Translations under genes and position numbers: made by a program
Part shown: positions 6,853 to 14,841 of the stretch, piece after piece
Layout: the number at the start of each line of letters is the position of its first letter
How positions within the stretch are numbered: position 1 is the first letter of the stretch
Assembly (NCBI RefSeq): GCF_009708215.1
Contig: NZ_CP046175.1
Location: 1,116,001-1,180,000 of the forward strand
Length of the DNA: 64,000 bases
Origin: Occultella kanbiaonis
GTDB taxonomy: Bacteria > Actinomycetota > Actinomycetes > Actinomycetales > Beutenbergiaceae
Reading direction: 5' to 3'
Notes under the pieces: generated by a model
Databases searched by the model: none
What the model was told of the DNA's origin: nothing
What the model saw: the letters and a program-made list of their open reading frames with translations, nothing else

Positions 6853-8256
6853 CTACGCGAGTCGGATCGGGCGACGCCGGACGCCGAACTGGGCCGCCGT
6901 GATCGCCTGGTGCAGGTCCTCGGCCCGGACCACGTCGATGCCGTCCGGCATGGCGCCCTCGAGGTCCGTCGCTGCGGGGATGATGGCCCGCGAGAACCCC
7001 AACCGGGCCACCTCGGACAGGCGCCGCCGGGTGCCGACGGCGGGGCGCAGGTCCCCGGCGAGGCCCACCTCTCCGATCGCCACCAGGCCGTCGACGAGTT
7101 CGAAGTCCTGCCGGGCGCTGACCACCGCGAGCGCAATGGCCAGGTCCGTGGCGGGCTCGAGGGCCCGCGCCCCACCGACGGTGGACACGTAGATGTCCAT
7201 GCCGGAGGTGTCGATGCCCGCCCGGGAGCCGAGCACGGCCAGCGTCATCAGCACCCGTGAGGAGTCCACACCGGCCGTCGTGCGGCGGGCGTTCGGCATC
7301 ACGGTGCGGTTCGTCAGCGCCTGGATCTCGGTAGGCATCGGGCGGCGCCCGTCCAGCGTGACCGTGACGCACGTGCCCGGCACCGGGTCTCGCTTGCCGG
7401 ACAGGAACAGGCCGCTCGGGTCCGCCAGCGAATGGATGCCCGTCTCGGTCAGGCTGAAACAGCCGACCTCGTCGGTGGTTCCGTACCGGTTCTTCACTGC
7501 GCGGACCATGCGCAGTTCGGAGTGCTTGTCCCCCTCGAACTGGCAGACCACGTCCACCAGGTGCTCCAGGACCCGCGGCCCGGCGATCGACCCGTCCTTG
7601 GTCACGTGGCCCACCAGCACCACCGGCGTGGCGGTGCGCTTGGCCACGGCGATCAGCGCGGCGGCCACCTCCCGCACCTGGGAGACGCCGCCCGCGGAGC
7701 CGTCCACCTGCGCGGAGGCGATCGTCTGAACGGAGTCGATGACGAGCAGGTCCGGGTCGTTCGCCTCGATGTGCCCGAGCACGGTACCGAGGTCGGTCTC
7801 GGCAGCCAGCAGCAGGCCGGGCCGGATCGCGCCGATGCGCTCTGCTCGAAGGCGAACCTGGCTCGCCGACTCCTCACCGGTGACGTAGAGGACCTTCGAG
7901 CCGCCCTCCGCCGCGCGGGCCGCCACGTCCAGCAGCAGGGTCGACTTGCCAACGCCGGGTTCGCCGGCCAGCAGCACCACCGCCCCCGGCACGATCCCGC
8001 CGCCGAGCACACGGTCGAACTCCCCGACTCCGGTCGGCCGGAACCGGGCCTCCTCGGCGTCGACGTCCGCGATCGGCTGCGCCGGGCTCCGCAGTGGCGC
8101 GGAGACGGCCGTGCGCGGACCCGTGGCGGCGACGCCGGCCTCGACGACCGTGCCCCACGCCTGGCACTCGCCGCACCGGCCCACCCACTTCGCCGTGCTC
8201 CAGCCACACTCGGTGCAGCGGTGGACGGGGCGCTGGGCGCGGGCGGTCGAACTCAT
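6853..8256 (-). CDS. radA: DNA repair protein RadA (Sms)
   Basis: RadA is a RecA-like helicase that promotes branch migration during recombinational repair. The 467-aa protein has an N-terminal zinc finger (Cys14, 17, 28, 31: CTECGW...CGECQAW), Walker A GEPGVGKST (98-106), the RadA-specific KNRYG motif (255-259) and a C-terminal Lon-protease-like domain (TVGGARALEPATDLAIALAV). The start was set at ATG 8256, not 33 nt upstream, because the TACCGT -10 box (8269-8264) lies 7 nt before it and the family begins just before the zinc finger. It is upstream of disA on the same strand. Confidence 0.96.
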   Translation of the reverse strand: MSSTARAQRPVHRCTECGWSTAKWVGRCGECQAWGTVVEAGVAATGPRTAVSAPLRSPAQPIADVDAEEARFRPTGVGEFDRVLGGGIVPGAVVLLAGEPGVGKSTLLLDVAARAAEGGSKVLYVTGEESASQVRLRAERIGAIRPGLLLAAETDLGTVLGHIEANDPDLLVIDSVQTIASAQVDGSAGGVSQVREVAAALIAVAKRTATPVVLVGHVTKDGSIAGPRVLEHLVDVVCQFEGDKHSELRMVRAVKNRYGTTDEVGCFSLTETGIHSLADPSGLFLSGKRDPVPGTCVTVTLDGRRPMPTEIQALTNRTVMPNARRTTAGVDSSRVLMTLAVLGSRAGIDTSGMDIYVSTVGGARALEPATDLAIALAVVSARQDFELVDGLVAIGEVGLAGDLRPAVGTRRRLSEVARLGFSRAIIPAATDLEGAMPDGIDVVRAEDLHQAITAAQFGVRRRPIRLA

Positions 8257-8263
8257 GTCGACG

Positions 8264-8269
8264 ACGGTA
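8264..8269 (-). promoter_or_regulatory. Leaderless -10 box for radA-disA
   Basis: TACCGT on the minus strand ends 7 nt before the radA ATG, and no Shine-Dalgarno sequence is present. It may drive both radA and disA. Confidence 0.45.
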
Positions 8270-8343
8270 CCGCCGACCTGCGACACCACGCCGAGGCGCG
8301 CGGCCGGGGTGTGGACGGGTGGCAGTGGGCACCCGCGCGTAGG

Positions 8344-9783
8344 TCACTGGACCGCGGACGTCAACCTCATGACGTTGTCGAGCCACCGTTGCGTGAGCGG
8401 GCGCTTCTTCCACTCCGCGAGGGTCAGCTCGCGGCAGACCGAGCGGTAGGAGTCCTCGACCTCGCGCATCTTCGTCACGAAGGAACCCCCGGTGCACATC
8501 ATCGACACCTCGAAGTCGAGGTTGAACGATCTGATGTCCATGTTGCTGGAGCCGATGACGGCCGTGTGGTCGTCGACGGAGAAGTGCTTCGCGTGCAGGA
8601 CGAACGGGTAGGGGTATCGGAAGATCCGGACGCCGGCCTCCAGCAGGTACCGGTAGTAGGAGTTCTGGGCATGGCTCACCATCAGCTGCTCGCCCTTCTC
8701 GCTGACGAACAGCTCGACGGCGACGCCACGCTGGGCCGCGGTCGTGATGGCGTACAGGAGCGACTCGTCGGGCACGAAGTACGGGCTGGTGATGGACAGC
8801 CGCTCCTGCGCCCCGTAGATCAGAGTGTTGAACAGACGAAGGTTGTTCTCGTCGGGGAATCCCGGACCGCTCGGCACGATCTGGCAGGTGAGATCACCCT
8901 GATCCGCGGGGAACTCCTCGGTCTGGACGTAGTCTCGCAACCGTTCGTTGGTCTCGATGAACCAGTCGGAGGCGAACACGAGGTTGAGGGACTGGACGAC
9001 GGGGCCCTCGACCCTCGTGGTCAGCTCGCGCCATTTCCGGCCGTTGGCCTCGTGCTTCTTCTTGTGGTAGCTCGCGTCGATCAGGTTCTGCGATCCGACG
9101 AACCCCGTCCGGCCGTCGACGACCACGATCTTGCGGTGGTTGCGCAGGTCCGGCCGACGCCACCGGCCCTTCAGCGGCTGGATGGGCAGCATCGGGTGCC
9201 ATTCGATACCCGCCCGGTCGAACGTCGCCAGCAGTTCCTTGTGGCCGGGCAGGCCGATGGTGGACAGATGGTCGAAGAGCACGCGCACCTTCACACCGCG
9301 CCCGGCGACCTCCAGCAGCGCCGCGATGAACGGCTCGCTGGTGGCATCCCGGCAGATCATGAAGTACTCGACGTGGACGTAGCGTTCGGCGGTGCGGACC
9401 AGGTCCGCCTTCGCCCGGATCGATTCCTCGTAGTCGGGGAACAGCTCGGCCGAGTTGTTCTGCACGGCCGGCATCCACGCCAGTCGCCGGTTCAGCACCA
9501 TCACCGGGTCGAGCCAATCCGGTCGTTCGCGCGACGCGGGCAGCGCGGGGACCTCGGCCAGGCCGGCGCGGATCAGTTCCCCCGCCCGACGCTGCTCCTC
9601 GCGGCGCTTGCGCGGCACGTACGGGCTGCCGATCAGCAGGAACAGCAGCAGGCCGACGCCCGGCAGGAAGAAGATCAGCAGCAGCCACGCCATCGCCGAG
9701 GACGGGCGCCGCCGTTCCGGTACCAGACCAAGGGCCACCAGGTTGATCAGGAAGACCAGCAGGCCGATCAACAACGGCGTCAT
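8344..9783 (-). CDS. cls: Cardiolipin synthase
   Basis: A 479-aa phospholipase-D-superfamily membrane enzyme that joins phosphatidylglycerol with a second phospholipid to make cardiolipin. Two N-terminal membrane helices (residues 3-22 and 31-51) form a PLDc_N module, and two HKD half-sites follow: HRKIVVVDGRTGFVGSQN (His216, Lys218, Asp223) and HAKHFSVDDHTAVIGSSNMD (His397, Lys399, Asp404). Length and order match bacterial ClsA. The ATG at 9783 overlaps the stop of a possible 12-codon leader ORF (ATGA). It is monocistronic and convergent with nothing; radA lies 87 bp downstream on the same strand. Confidence 0.94.
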   Translation of the reverse strand: MTPLLIGLLVFLINLVALGLVPERRRPSSAMAWLLLIFFLPGVGLLLFLLIGSPYVPRKRREEQRRAGELIRAGLAEVPALPASRERPDWLDPVMVLNRRLAWMPAVQNNSAELFPDYEESIRAKADLVRTAERYVHVEYFMICRDATSEPFIAALLEVAGRGVKVRVLFDHLSTIGLPGHKELLATFDRAGIEWHPMLPIQPLKGRWRRPDLRNHRKIVVVDGRTGFVGSQNLIDASYHKKKHEANGRKWRELTTRVEGPVVQSLNLVFASDWFIETNERLRDYVQTEEFPADQGDLTCQIVPSGPGFPDENNLRLFNTLIYGAQERLSITSPYFVPDESLLYAITTAAQRGVAVELFVSEKGEQLMVSHAQNSYYRYLLEAGVRIFRYPYPFVLHAKHFSVDDHTAVIGSSNMDIRSFNLDFEVSMMCTGGSFVTKMREVEDSYRSVCRELTLAEWKKRPLTQRWLDNVMRLTSAVQ

Positions 9784-9818
9784 CGGCTCACCGGGGGCCG
9801 AGCCTCGTCACCAGCCAT
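9780..9818 (-). CDS. Possible 12-aa leader peptide of cls
   Basis: An ATG at 9818 opens a 12-codon frame (MAGDEARPPVSR) whose TGA overlaps the cls ATG in an ATGA junction. A good Shine-Dalgarno sequence (GAGGAG) lies 9 nt before this ATG, whereas none is obvious just before the cls start. Ribosomes may therefore reach cls by re-initiation. The composition suggests no amino-acid attenuation. It could be chance. Confidence 0.35.
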   Translation of the reverse strand: MAGDEARPPVSR

Positions 9819-10129
9819 GTGTCCGTCTCCTCGCTCTTGGCTGATCCTGGCACAACCCGGGCGGCCGACGTAGTCAATGCCTTGACGAAGCGATCCGGAT
9901 CGCACCGCGTGTCGAAGGACGCGCGCGCACCACCGCACCGGGTAACGTCGTTCCTGTTCTTCCGGCGTGGCCAACGCCGAACCTCCTCGGACCGACCCCA
10001 GCTCGGCCCACTGCACCGATGCGCAACCGGAGGCAAAGGGACTCGGTCTCAGGTCGCCGTCGTCAGACACTCGGACGCCGTGCACCGGGTATCGCTGGGG
10101 GAGCCGGGGGCGTGGCATCGGAGTTCACA
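9819..10129. other. 311-bp divergent intergenic region between cls and the nitrilase-fold gene
   Basis: No gene with convincing codon bias was seen; the short frames are shadows. The region holds an inverted pair of TTGAC boxes (GTCAA-tgcc-TTGAC, 9873-9886) that could be face-to-face -35 elements or a small operator. A TAACGT -10-like box lies at about 9942-9947 on the plus strand. Confidence 0.4.
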
Positions 10130-11122
10130 ATGACGATCGATCGAGCACTCAAGAACAAGATCCGTGACCGGGCTGCGCGCACCGGCGAGTCGTACACGGC
10201 GGCGCGCCGGCACCTGGTCCGCACTGACGCGGAACCGGGCACGAGCCGCGCGGAACACGGGCCGGACGGGCCATCCGTGCGGGTGGCCGTCGCGCAGACA
10301 CGGCCACGAGAGGATCCCGGCGACGTCGCCGGCTTCGCTGCGGCCGGTGACGAGGTGGTGTCGCTGATCGACGAAGCCGCGCGGATGGGAGCGAGCCTCC
10401 TGCACCTGCCCGAGGCCGCCCTGTGCTTCCCATCGAAGCACCTGCTCTCGTCCGTGCCGGGTGAGGTGGCCGAGGCGGACTGGACGCGGTTCGCCTGGGA
10501 TGCCCAGGCCGCTGCCCTCTCCCGGATCCGGGCCAGGGCCGCGGAGCGGGCCATCTGGGTGGTGATCGGCGCGGTCACCCGCCCTGCCGGGGATGCCGTT
10601 CGCCCGCACCTGAGCCTGCTGGTCATCGACTCGGCCGGTCGGCTCCACGCGAAGTATGACGAACGACTGCTGTCCCGGACCAAGGCGACCCACCTCTACG
10701 CGGCCGGCACCGGTCCGACCCTGTTCGAGGTGGCCGGCGTCACGTTCGGCTGCACCTCGGGCCTCGAGATCCTCTTCCCCGAGGTCTACGGCGACTACCG
10801 GGCACTCGGCGCGGACTGCGTCCTGTACTCCACCGCCGGGCCGGGTGATCCCGGGGCGGACGACACCCTCACGTCGTCGGCGCTTGTGGCGGCCCGCCAC
10901 GACGGGATGTGGATCAGCTACGCCGTGCACAGTGACAAGGCGCCGGACGAGCCGTCGGGTCTCATCGATCCGAACGGGGCGTGGCACACGCGCTGCGAGG
11001 CCGTCGACGCACCGGCGCTGACGATCGCGACGGTGACGGCGCGGCCGGAGGACCCGGCGCGGCAATGGCACCGCGACATGGCCGAGGCCTACCGGAGCGG
11101 GAGGTCCGACGCGCCGGGCTGA
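10130..11122 (+). CDS. Nitrilase-fold (carbon-nitrogen hydrolase) protein lacking the canonical cysteine
   Basis: Residues 50-310 of this 330-aa protein match the carbon-nitrogen hydrolase fold: VRVAVAQTRPREDPGD (strand 1), LLHLPEA with Glu95, and HAKYDERLL with Lys175. At the nucleophile elbow (FGCTSGLEILFPE) the position five residues before FPE and two before the conserved Glu is Gly211; the only nearby cysteine is Cys208. So two of the three Glu-Lys-Cys residues are present and the third is displaced or lost. An N-terminal extension (about residues 1-45, including RAARTGESYTAARRHLV) looks like a small basic helical module seen in unrelated actinobacterial proteins. The ATG at 10130 fits this module; GTG 10112 is an alternative. 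Substrate is unknown, and it may be a binding protein rather than an enzyme. Confidence 0.75.
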   Translation: MTIDRALKNKIRDRAARTGESYTAARRHLVRTDAEPGTSRAEHGPDGPSVRVAVAQTRPREDPGDVAGFAAAGDEVVSLIDEAARMGASLLHLPEAALCFPSKHLLSSVPGEVAEADWTRFAWDAQAAALSRIRARAAERAIWVVIGAVTRPAGDAVRPHLSLLVIDSAGRLHAKYDERLLSRTKATHLYAAGTGPTLFEVAGVTFGCTSGLEILFPEVYGDYRALGADCVLYSTAGPGDPGADDTLTSSALVAARHDGMWISYAVHSDKAPDEPSGLIDPNGAWHTRCEAVDAPALTIATVTARPEDPARQWHRDMAEAYRSGRSDAPG

Positions 11123-11137
11123 GCTCGGGTGGGCCAT

Positions 11138-11143
11138 TAGGCT
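11138..11143 (+). promoter_or_regulatory. -10 box upstream of the membrane protein/proC pair
   Basis: TAGGCT lies 27 nt before the ATG at 11171, and a GAAGGGA Shine-Dalgarno sequence follows. This gene therefore has a normal leader, unlike many neighbours. No clear -35 box. Confidence 0.35.
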
Positions 11144-11170
11144 GTCCCGGACTCACGCGAAGGGACGTCC

Positions 11171-11761
11171 ATGGCCGCGATCGGCAAACTCGAACTGAAC
11201 CGGCGCACCGTCGGCATCGGCGTGCTCGTGATCGCCGTTGTCGCGGTGATCACCGTGTTCGTGGCGATGCTGCTGTCCGACCGGGGTGACGCCGGTGACC
11301 CGTCCGTGACGATCACCACCACGGGGCCGGTGCCCACCCCGGAGGCGGAGCCGATCGCCCGGGACACGGGTACCGCGCTGCTCGCGGTACTCCCGGACAC
11401 GGTGCTCGGCTACGCCGTCAGCGCGCAGGTCGCCGACGAGGCGATGGTGACGGCCGGCGCCGTCGAGGGTTGGCAGCTCACCTACACCGGTGCCGACGGT
11501 GACGTGACGGTCCGGGTCGGCCAGTGGGGCAGTGCCGAGGAGGTCGCCGCGGCGCTGCCGGCCGTGGCCGCCCTCGACGGCGCCGACGTCGTCGAGGACG
11601 GTCAGGTCGACGTCGCGGGCGCCGCTGCCGGCACCTTCCAGATCCTCGAGACGGCCGACGGCGTGGGCCGGGCCGTGTGGACGAACGGCACCGTCGGCTT
11701 CGTCGTCGACGGTCCGGACGCCGACTCCGTCCGGGCCATGTACCTGGCGTACCCACTGTGA
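11171..11761 (+). CDS. Single-pass membrane protein, unknown function
   Basis: A 196-aa protein with a short cytoplasmic N-terminus (MAAIGKLELNRRTVG), one membrane helix (about residues 16-37, VLVIAVVAVITVFVAML), a Thr/Pro linker and an extracytoplasmic domain of about 140 residues with no cysteine. The domain resembles generic actinobacterial secreted domains but is not a family I can name. The ATG is preceded by GAAGGGACGTCC (Shine-Dalgarno). Its TGA is 32 nt before the proC GTG chosen here, so it probably forms an operon with proC. Confidence 0.7.
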   Translation: MAAIGKLELNRRTVGIGVLVIAVVAVITVFVAMLLSDRGDAGDPSVTITTTGPVPTPEAEPIARDTGTALLAVLPDTVLGYAVSAQVADEAMVTAGAVEGWQLTYTGADGDVTVRVGQWGSAEEVAAALPAVAALDGADVVEDGQVDVAGAAAGTFQILETADGVGRAVWTNGTVGFVVDGPDADSVRAMYLAYPL

Positions 11762-11793
11762 GTGCCGCACAACCACCGAGGAAGGACATCGAC

Positions 11794-12627
11794 GTGCCGA
11801 TCGAGAACGAGTCAGGAACCGGGGCGGACGTCGCCCTGATCGGCGCCGGCGTGATGGGGGAGGCCATCCTGGTCTCCCTGATCGGTGCCGTCGGGGCCGA
11901 GCGGATCCGGATCAGCGACGGTCGGGCCGAGCACGGCGCCGCCGTGGCGCTGCGCCATGGCGTGCGCTGGTGCCCCACGAACACCGAGGCCGTCGACGGC
12001 GTCGGTGCCGTGATCATCGCCGTCAAGCCGAAGGACGTGGGCGCCCTCGCCACCGAGATCGACGGCGTGCTGGATGCCGCCGCGCTGGTGGTCTCGATCG
12101 CCGCCGGGATCCCGACGGCGTACCTGGAGTCCCGGCTCGGCGGCGCCAACCCCGTGGTGCGGGTGATGCCGAACACGCCCGCCACGATCGGGCACGGTGT
12201 GAGCGTCCTCAGCGCCGGGACGAGCGCCACGGCGGACCACCTGGACCGCACCGAGCAGCTGCTCGCCGGGACCGGCACGGTGCTGCGGGTGGATGAGGCC
12301 TACCAGGACGTGGTCACCGGGATCTCCGGCTCGGGTCCGGCGTACGTCTTCTACCTGATCGACGCCCTCGCCGAGGCAGGGGTGCTCGGCGGGCTCAGCC
12401 GGGACGTGGCACTCGACCTGGCCCGGGCGACGGTCGCCGGGTCCGGTGCGATGGCGCTGGCCTCGGGCGAGCACCCGGCGATCCTGCGGGAGCGGGTCTC
12501 CTCGCCGGCCGGCACCACCGTCGCGGGCGTGCGCGAGCTCGACGAGCGGGGCGTGCGGGCCGCGGTGATCGCGGCCGTGGACGCGGCCCGGGCCCGGTCC
12601 GTGGAACTCGGCCGCGACCTGGCCTGA
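11794..12627 (+). CDS. proC: Pyrroline-5-carboxylate reductase
   Basis: ProC reduces 1-pyrroline-5-carboxylate to L-proline with NAD(P)H, the last step of proline synthesis. The 277-aa protein has the Rossmann motif ALIGAGVMGEAI (from residue 15), AVKPKD, VRVMPNTPATIGHGV, SGSGPAYVF and the C-terminal P5CR signature RVSSPAGTTVAGV. The start at GTG 11794 follows AGGAAGGA with 7-nt spacing; an in-frame GTG at 11758, inside the previous stop, would add 12 residues. The order proC - HTH - bS22 - HAD hydrolase - glutaredoxin in this neighbourhood resembles the Rv0500-Rv0508 order in Mycobacterium tuberculosis, though interrupted here by trk and deacetylase genes. Confidence 0.96.
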   Translation: MPIENESGTGADVALIGAGVMGEAILVSLIGAVGAERIRISDGRAEHGAAVALRHGVRWCPTNTEAVDGVGAVIIAVKPKDVGALATEIDGVLDAAALVVSIAAGIPTAYLESRLGGANPVVRVMPNTPATIGHGVSVLSAGTSATADHLDRTEQLLAGTGTVLRVDEAYQDVVTGISGSGPAYVFYLIDALAEAGVLGGLSRDVALDLARATVAGSGAMALASGEHPAILRERVSSPAGTTVAGVRELDERGVRAAVIAAVDAARARSVELGRDLA

Positions 12628-12669
12628 CCGGTCCACGGCACGACCCGACCGGTCCACGGCACGGCCCGA
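12628..12669 (+). repeat. 21-bp tandem duplication after proC
   Basis: Two adjacent 21-bp units (12628-12648 and 12649-12669, one mismatch, core ggtccacggcac) begin right after the proC stop. The second unit runs into the terminator hairpin. Confidence 0.9.
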
Positions 12670-12684
12670 CCACCGCCGTCGGGC
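12664..12684. terminator. Hairpin between convergent proC and trkA
   Basis: The arms GCCCGAC (12664-12670) and GTCGGGC (12678-12684) are perfect complements around a 7-nt loop. They lie 37 nt after proC and 15 nt after the end of trkA on the other strand. There is no T-run. Confidence 0.55.
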
Positions 12685-12698
12685 AGCGTCCGAGGCGC

Positions 12699-13397
12699 TC
12701 AGGGCCTGCGCGCGAACTTCTCCAGCAGCACCGTGTCGCCGGAGAGGATCAGGGTGTCCTCCGCGTCGATGCGGGTGCTCTCGGTCGCGTACTCGAACGG
12801 CTGCCCCGGCGGCTTCACGCCGATCACGGTGACCCCGTACTTCTTGCGGATGTGCGACTCGCCGACGGTGAACCCGTGCGTCTCCTGCGGCGGGCGCATC
12901 TTGACGATCGTGAACCCGTCCTCGAGCTCGATGAAGTCGAGCATCCGCCCGGAGACCAGGTGCGCCACCCGGGCGCCGGCGTCGTGCTCGGGGTAGACCA
13001 CGTGATGAGCGCCGATGCGCTGCAGGATCCGGCCGTGCTCGGCGGAGATCGCCTTCGCCCAGATCAGCGGCGTGCCCAGGTCCACCAGGTTCGCGGTGAT
13101 CAGCACGCTCGCCTCCAGCGAGGTGCCGACGCCGACCACCGCGATCGGGAAGTCCTTCGCGCCGAGCTGGACCAGCGCGTCGGCGTTCGTGGCGTCGGCC
13201 TCCACCAGGGGCAGTCGCCCGCTCCAGGTCTGGATCAGGTCCGGGTCGCGCTCCACGGCCAGCACGTCGCGACCCAGCTCGTCGAGGGTGGCGGCGAGCG
13301 AGGCGCCGAAGCGGCCGAGCCCGACCACCAGCACCCCGGCGTCGCTGCCCGGTCGCGCGGCGTTGGCCGTGTTCCCTCGTGCTCTGTTCTCAACCAA
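12699..13397 (-). CDS. trkA: TrkA-type potassium channel regulatory protein (RCK)
   Basis: A 232-aa cytoplasmic regulator that binds NAD(H)/ATP and gates the TrkH K+ channel. It shows a TrkA_N Rossmann fold (VLVVGLGRFGASLAATL, acidic VERDPD at the end of strand 2, VEADATN) and a TrkA_C domain (YGVTVIGVKPPGQPFEYA...DTLILSGD). The proposed TTG start at 13397 overlaps the trkH stop by 8 bp and is preceded by GGAGAGG at 7-nt spacing. GTG 13334 would remove the residues before the Rossmann strand and lacks such a site. Translation is likely coupled with trkH upstream. Confidence 0.9.
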   Translation of the reverse strand: MVENRARGNTANAARPGSDAGVLVVGLGRFGASLAATLDELGRDVLAVERDPDLIQTWSGRLPLVEADATNADALVQLGAKDFPIAVVGVGTSLEASVLITANLVDLGTPLIWAKAISAEHGRILQRIGAHHVVYPEHDAGARVAHLVSGRMLDFIELEDGFTIVKMRPPQETHGFTVGESHIRKKYGVTVIGVKPPGQPFEYATESTRIDAEDTLILSGDTVLLEKFARRP

Positions 13398-14766
13398 TGA
13401 TCGGCCTCTCCTCGGGCATCCGGATGACCCGACGTCGTTGACGCAGGGCGAGCGCGGCTGCAAGTGTCATTGTCCCGGTCCGGCCCGCGAACATCAGCGC
13501 GACCAGCACGTAGTGCGACGACGTCGGCAGGTCGGCCGTGATCCCGGTACTCAGGCCGCACGTCGCGAACGCCGAGATCACCTCGAACAGGATCACGTCC
13601 AGGTGCAGGTCCGTCTGGACCAGCAGGGCCAGGGTCGCCAGGCCCACGAACGTGGCGCCGATGAACGAGACCGCGATCGCCAACCGGACGGTGGTCAGCT
13701 CGATCCGGCGCCCGAAGGCCTCGATGTCCCGGTCGCCGCGGGCCTCGGCAACGATGGCAAGCAGCATCACCGCGAACGTGGTCACCTTGATCCCGCCGCC
13801 GGTGGAGGCGCTGCCCCCGCCGACGAACATCAGCGCGTCCTGCATGAACCAGGTCGCCTCGCGCATCTCGCCGATGTCGACCGTGGAGAACCCGGACGAG
13901 CGGGGTGTGATGCCGGCGAGGAGGGACCCGAGGATCCGATCGCCCACCGGGAGGCTGCCGAAGGTGGCCGGGTTGGTCCACTCGAAGGCGCCGATGAGGA
14001 CCGCGCCGAGCCCGAACAGCGAGGCGCTGGTGATCAGCGTGAGCTTCGCGTGCAGGGTCCACCGGCGTGGCTGGCGAAGGTGGGTCGCCACGGACAGGAT
14101 CGCCGGGAAGCCGAGCGAGCCGATGAACGTGCCGACGATGATCGGCAGGCACATCCACCAGTCCCCGACGTAGGCGTTCAGGCCGCCGGGGATGATCCCG
14201 ATCCCGGCGTTGTTGAAGATCGAGACGGCCAGGAACCACCCGTTCCAGGCCGCCGAGCCCAGGCTCTCGCCCAACGTCAGGAACCGGGGGATGAGCGCGA
14301 GCGCGAGCACTGCGGTGATGCTCAGCGAGGCGATGATGACCGCCCGGATCAGGGTGCCGACCTCACCGAGCCGGGTGGTCTTCGTCTCCTGCGCGGCGAG
14401 CAGGCGCTGGGTCAGCCCGATCCGGCGGGACACGGCGAGCCCGAGGATCGAGGCGAGGGTCATCACGCCGAGGCCGCCGACCATGATCGCGAACATGATC
14501 ACCGCATGCCCGAAGGAGGACCAGTAGCTGGCCACGTCCACGATCGTCAGGCCGGTGACGCACACGGCCGACGTGGCCATGAACAGGGCATCCATGAACG
14601 GCGCCGACTCGCCGCTGGTGGTCGCGATCGGCAGCGACAGCAGCGCGGTGACGACCGCGATCACCCCGACGAAGACCATCAGGGTCAGCCGCGCGGGCGA
14701 GTGCCGTGCGATGGCGTCGACGGCGTCGCGTCCGGCGCGCAGGAACGACGGGATCTCTCGCGCCAC
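13390..14766 (-). CDS. trkH: TrkH/KtrB-type potassium transporter membrane subunit
   Basis: A 458-aa K+ channel-like transporter of the SKT family. The four pore-loop repeats are visible with their conserved glycines: SAVCVTGLT, FNNAGIGI, ITPRSSGFST and FATCGLSTG. About ten hydrophobic segments surround them. Length fits KtrB/TrkH. The ATG at 14766 is preceded by GGTGAGGAGAGC (Shine-Dalgarno), with a TAGGCT -10-like box further upstream. It forms an operon with trkA, which it overlaps. Together they should import K+ for osmotic adjustment. K+ transporters are known c-di-AMP targets in Gram-positive bacteria, and disA lies 7 kb away; a link here is only an inference. Confidence 0.95.
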   Translation of the reverse strand: MAREIPSFLRAGRDAVDAIARHSPARLTLMVFVGVIAVVTALLSLPIATTSGESAPFMDALFMATSAVCVTGLTIVDVASYWSSFGHAVIMFAIMVGGLGVMTLASILGLAVSRRIGLTQRLLAAQETKTTRLGEVGTLIRAVIIASLSITAVLALALIPRFLTLGESLGSAAWNGWFLAVSIFNNAGIGIIPGGLNAYVGDWWMCLPIIVGTFIGSLGFPAILSVATHLRQPRRWTLHAKLTLITSASLFGLGAVLIGAFEWTNPATFGSLPVGDRILGSLLAGITPRSSGFSTVDIGEMREATWFMQDALMFVGGGSASTGGGIKVTTFAVMLLAIVAEARGDRDIEAFGRRIELTTVRLAIAVSFIGATFVGLATLALLVQTDLHLDVILFEVISAFATCGLSTGITADLPTSSHYVLVALMFAGRTGTMTLAAALALRQRRRVIRMPEERPIIG

Positions 14767-14808
14767 CCGCTCTCCTCACCCCTGTCCCGACGATGCGGAG
14801 CCTACTGT

Positions 14809-14836
14809 GCCACCAAAGCGCTGGTGGCGTTACGGT
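14809..14836 (+). promoter_or_regulatory. Palindrome and -10 box upstream of acuC
   Basis: A perfect inverted repeat GCCACCA-N6-TGGTGGC (14809-14828) is followed at once by a TACGGT -10 box (14831-14836), which ends 5 nt before the acuC ATG (leaderless). The palindrome covers the spacer between -35 and -10 and is a candidate repressor site. Confidence 0.5.
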
Positions 14837-14841
14837 GAACC

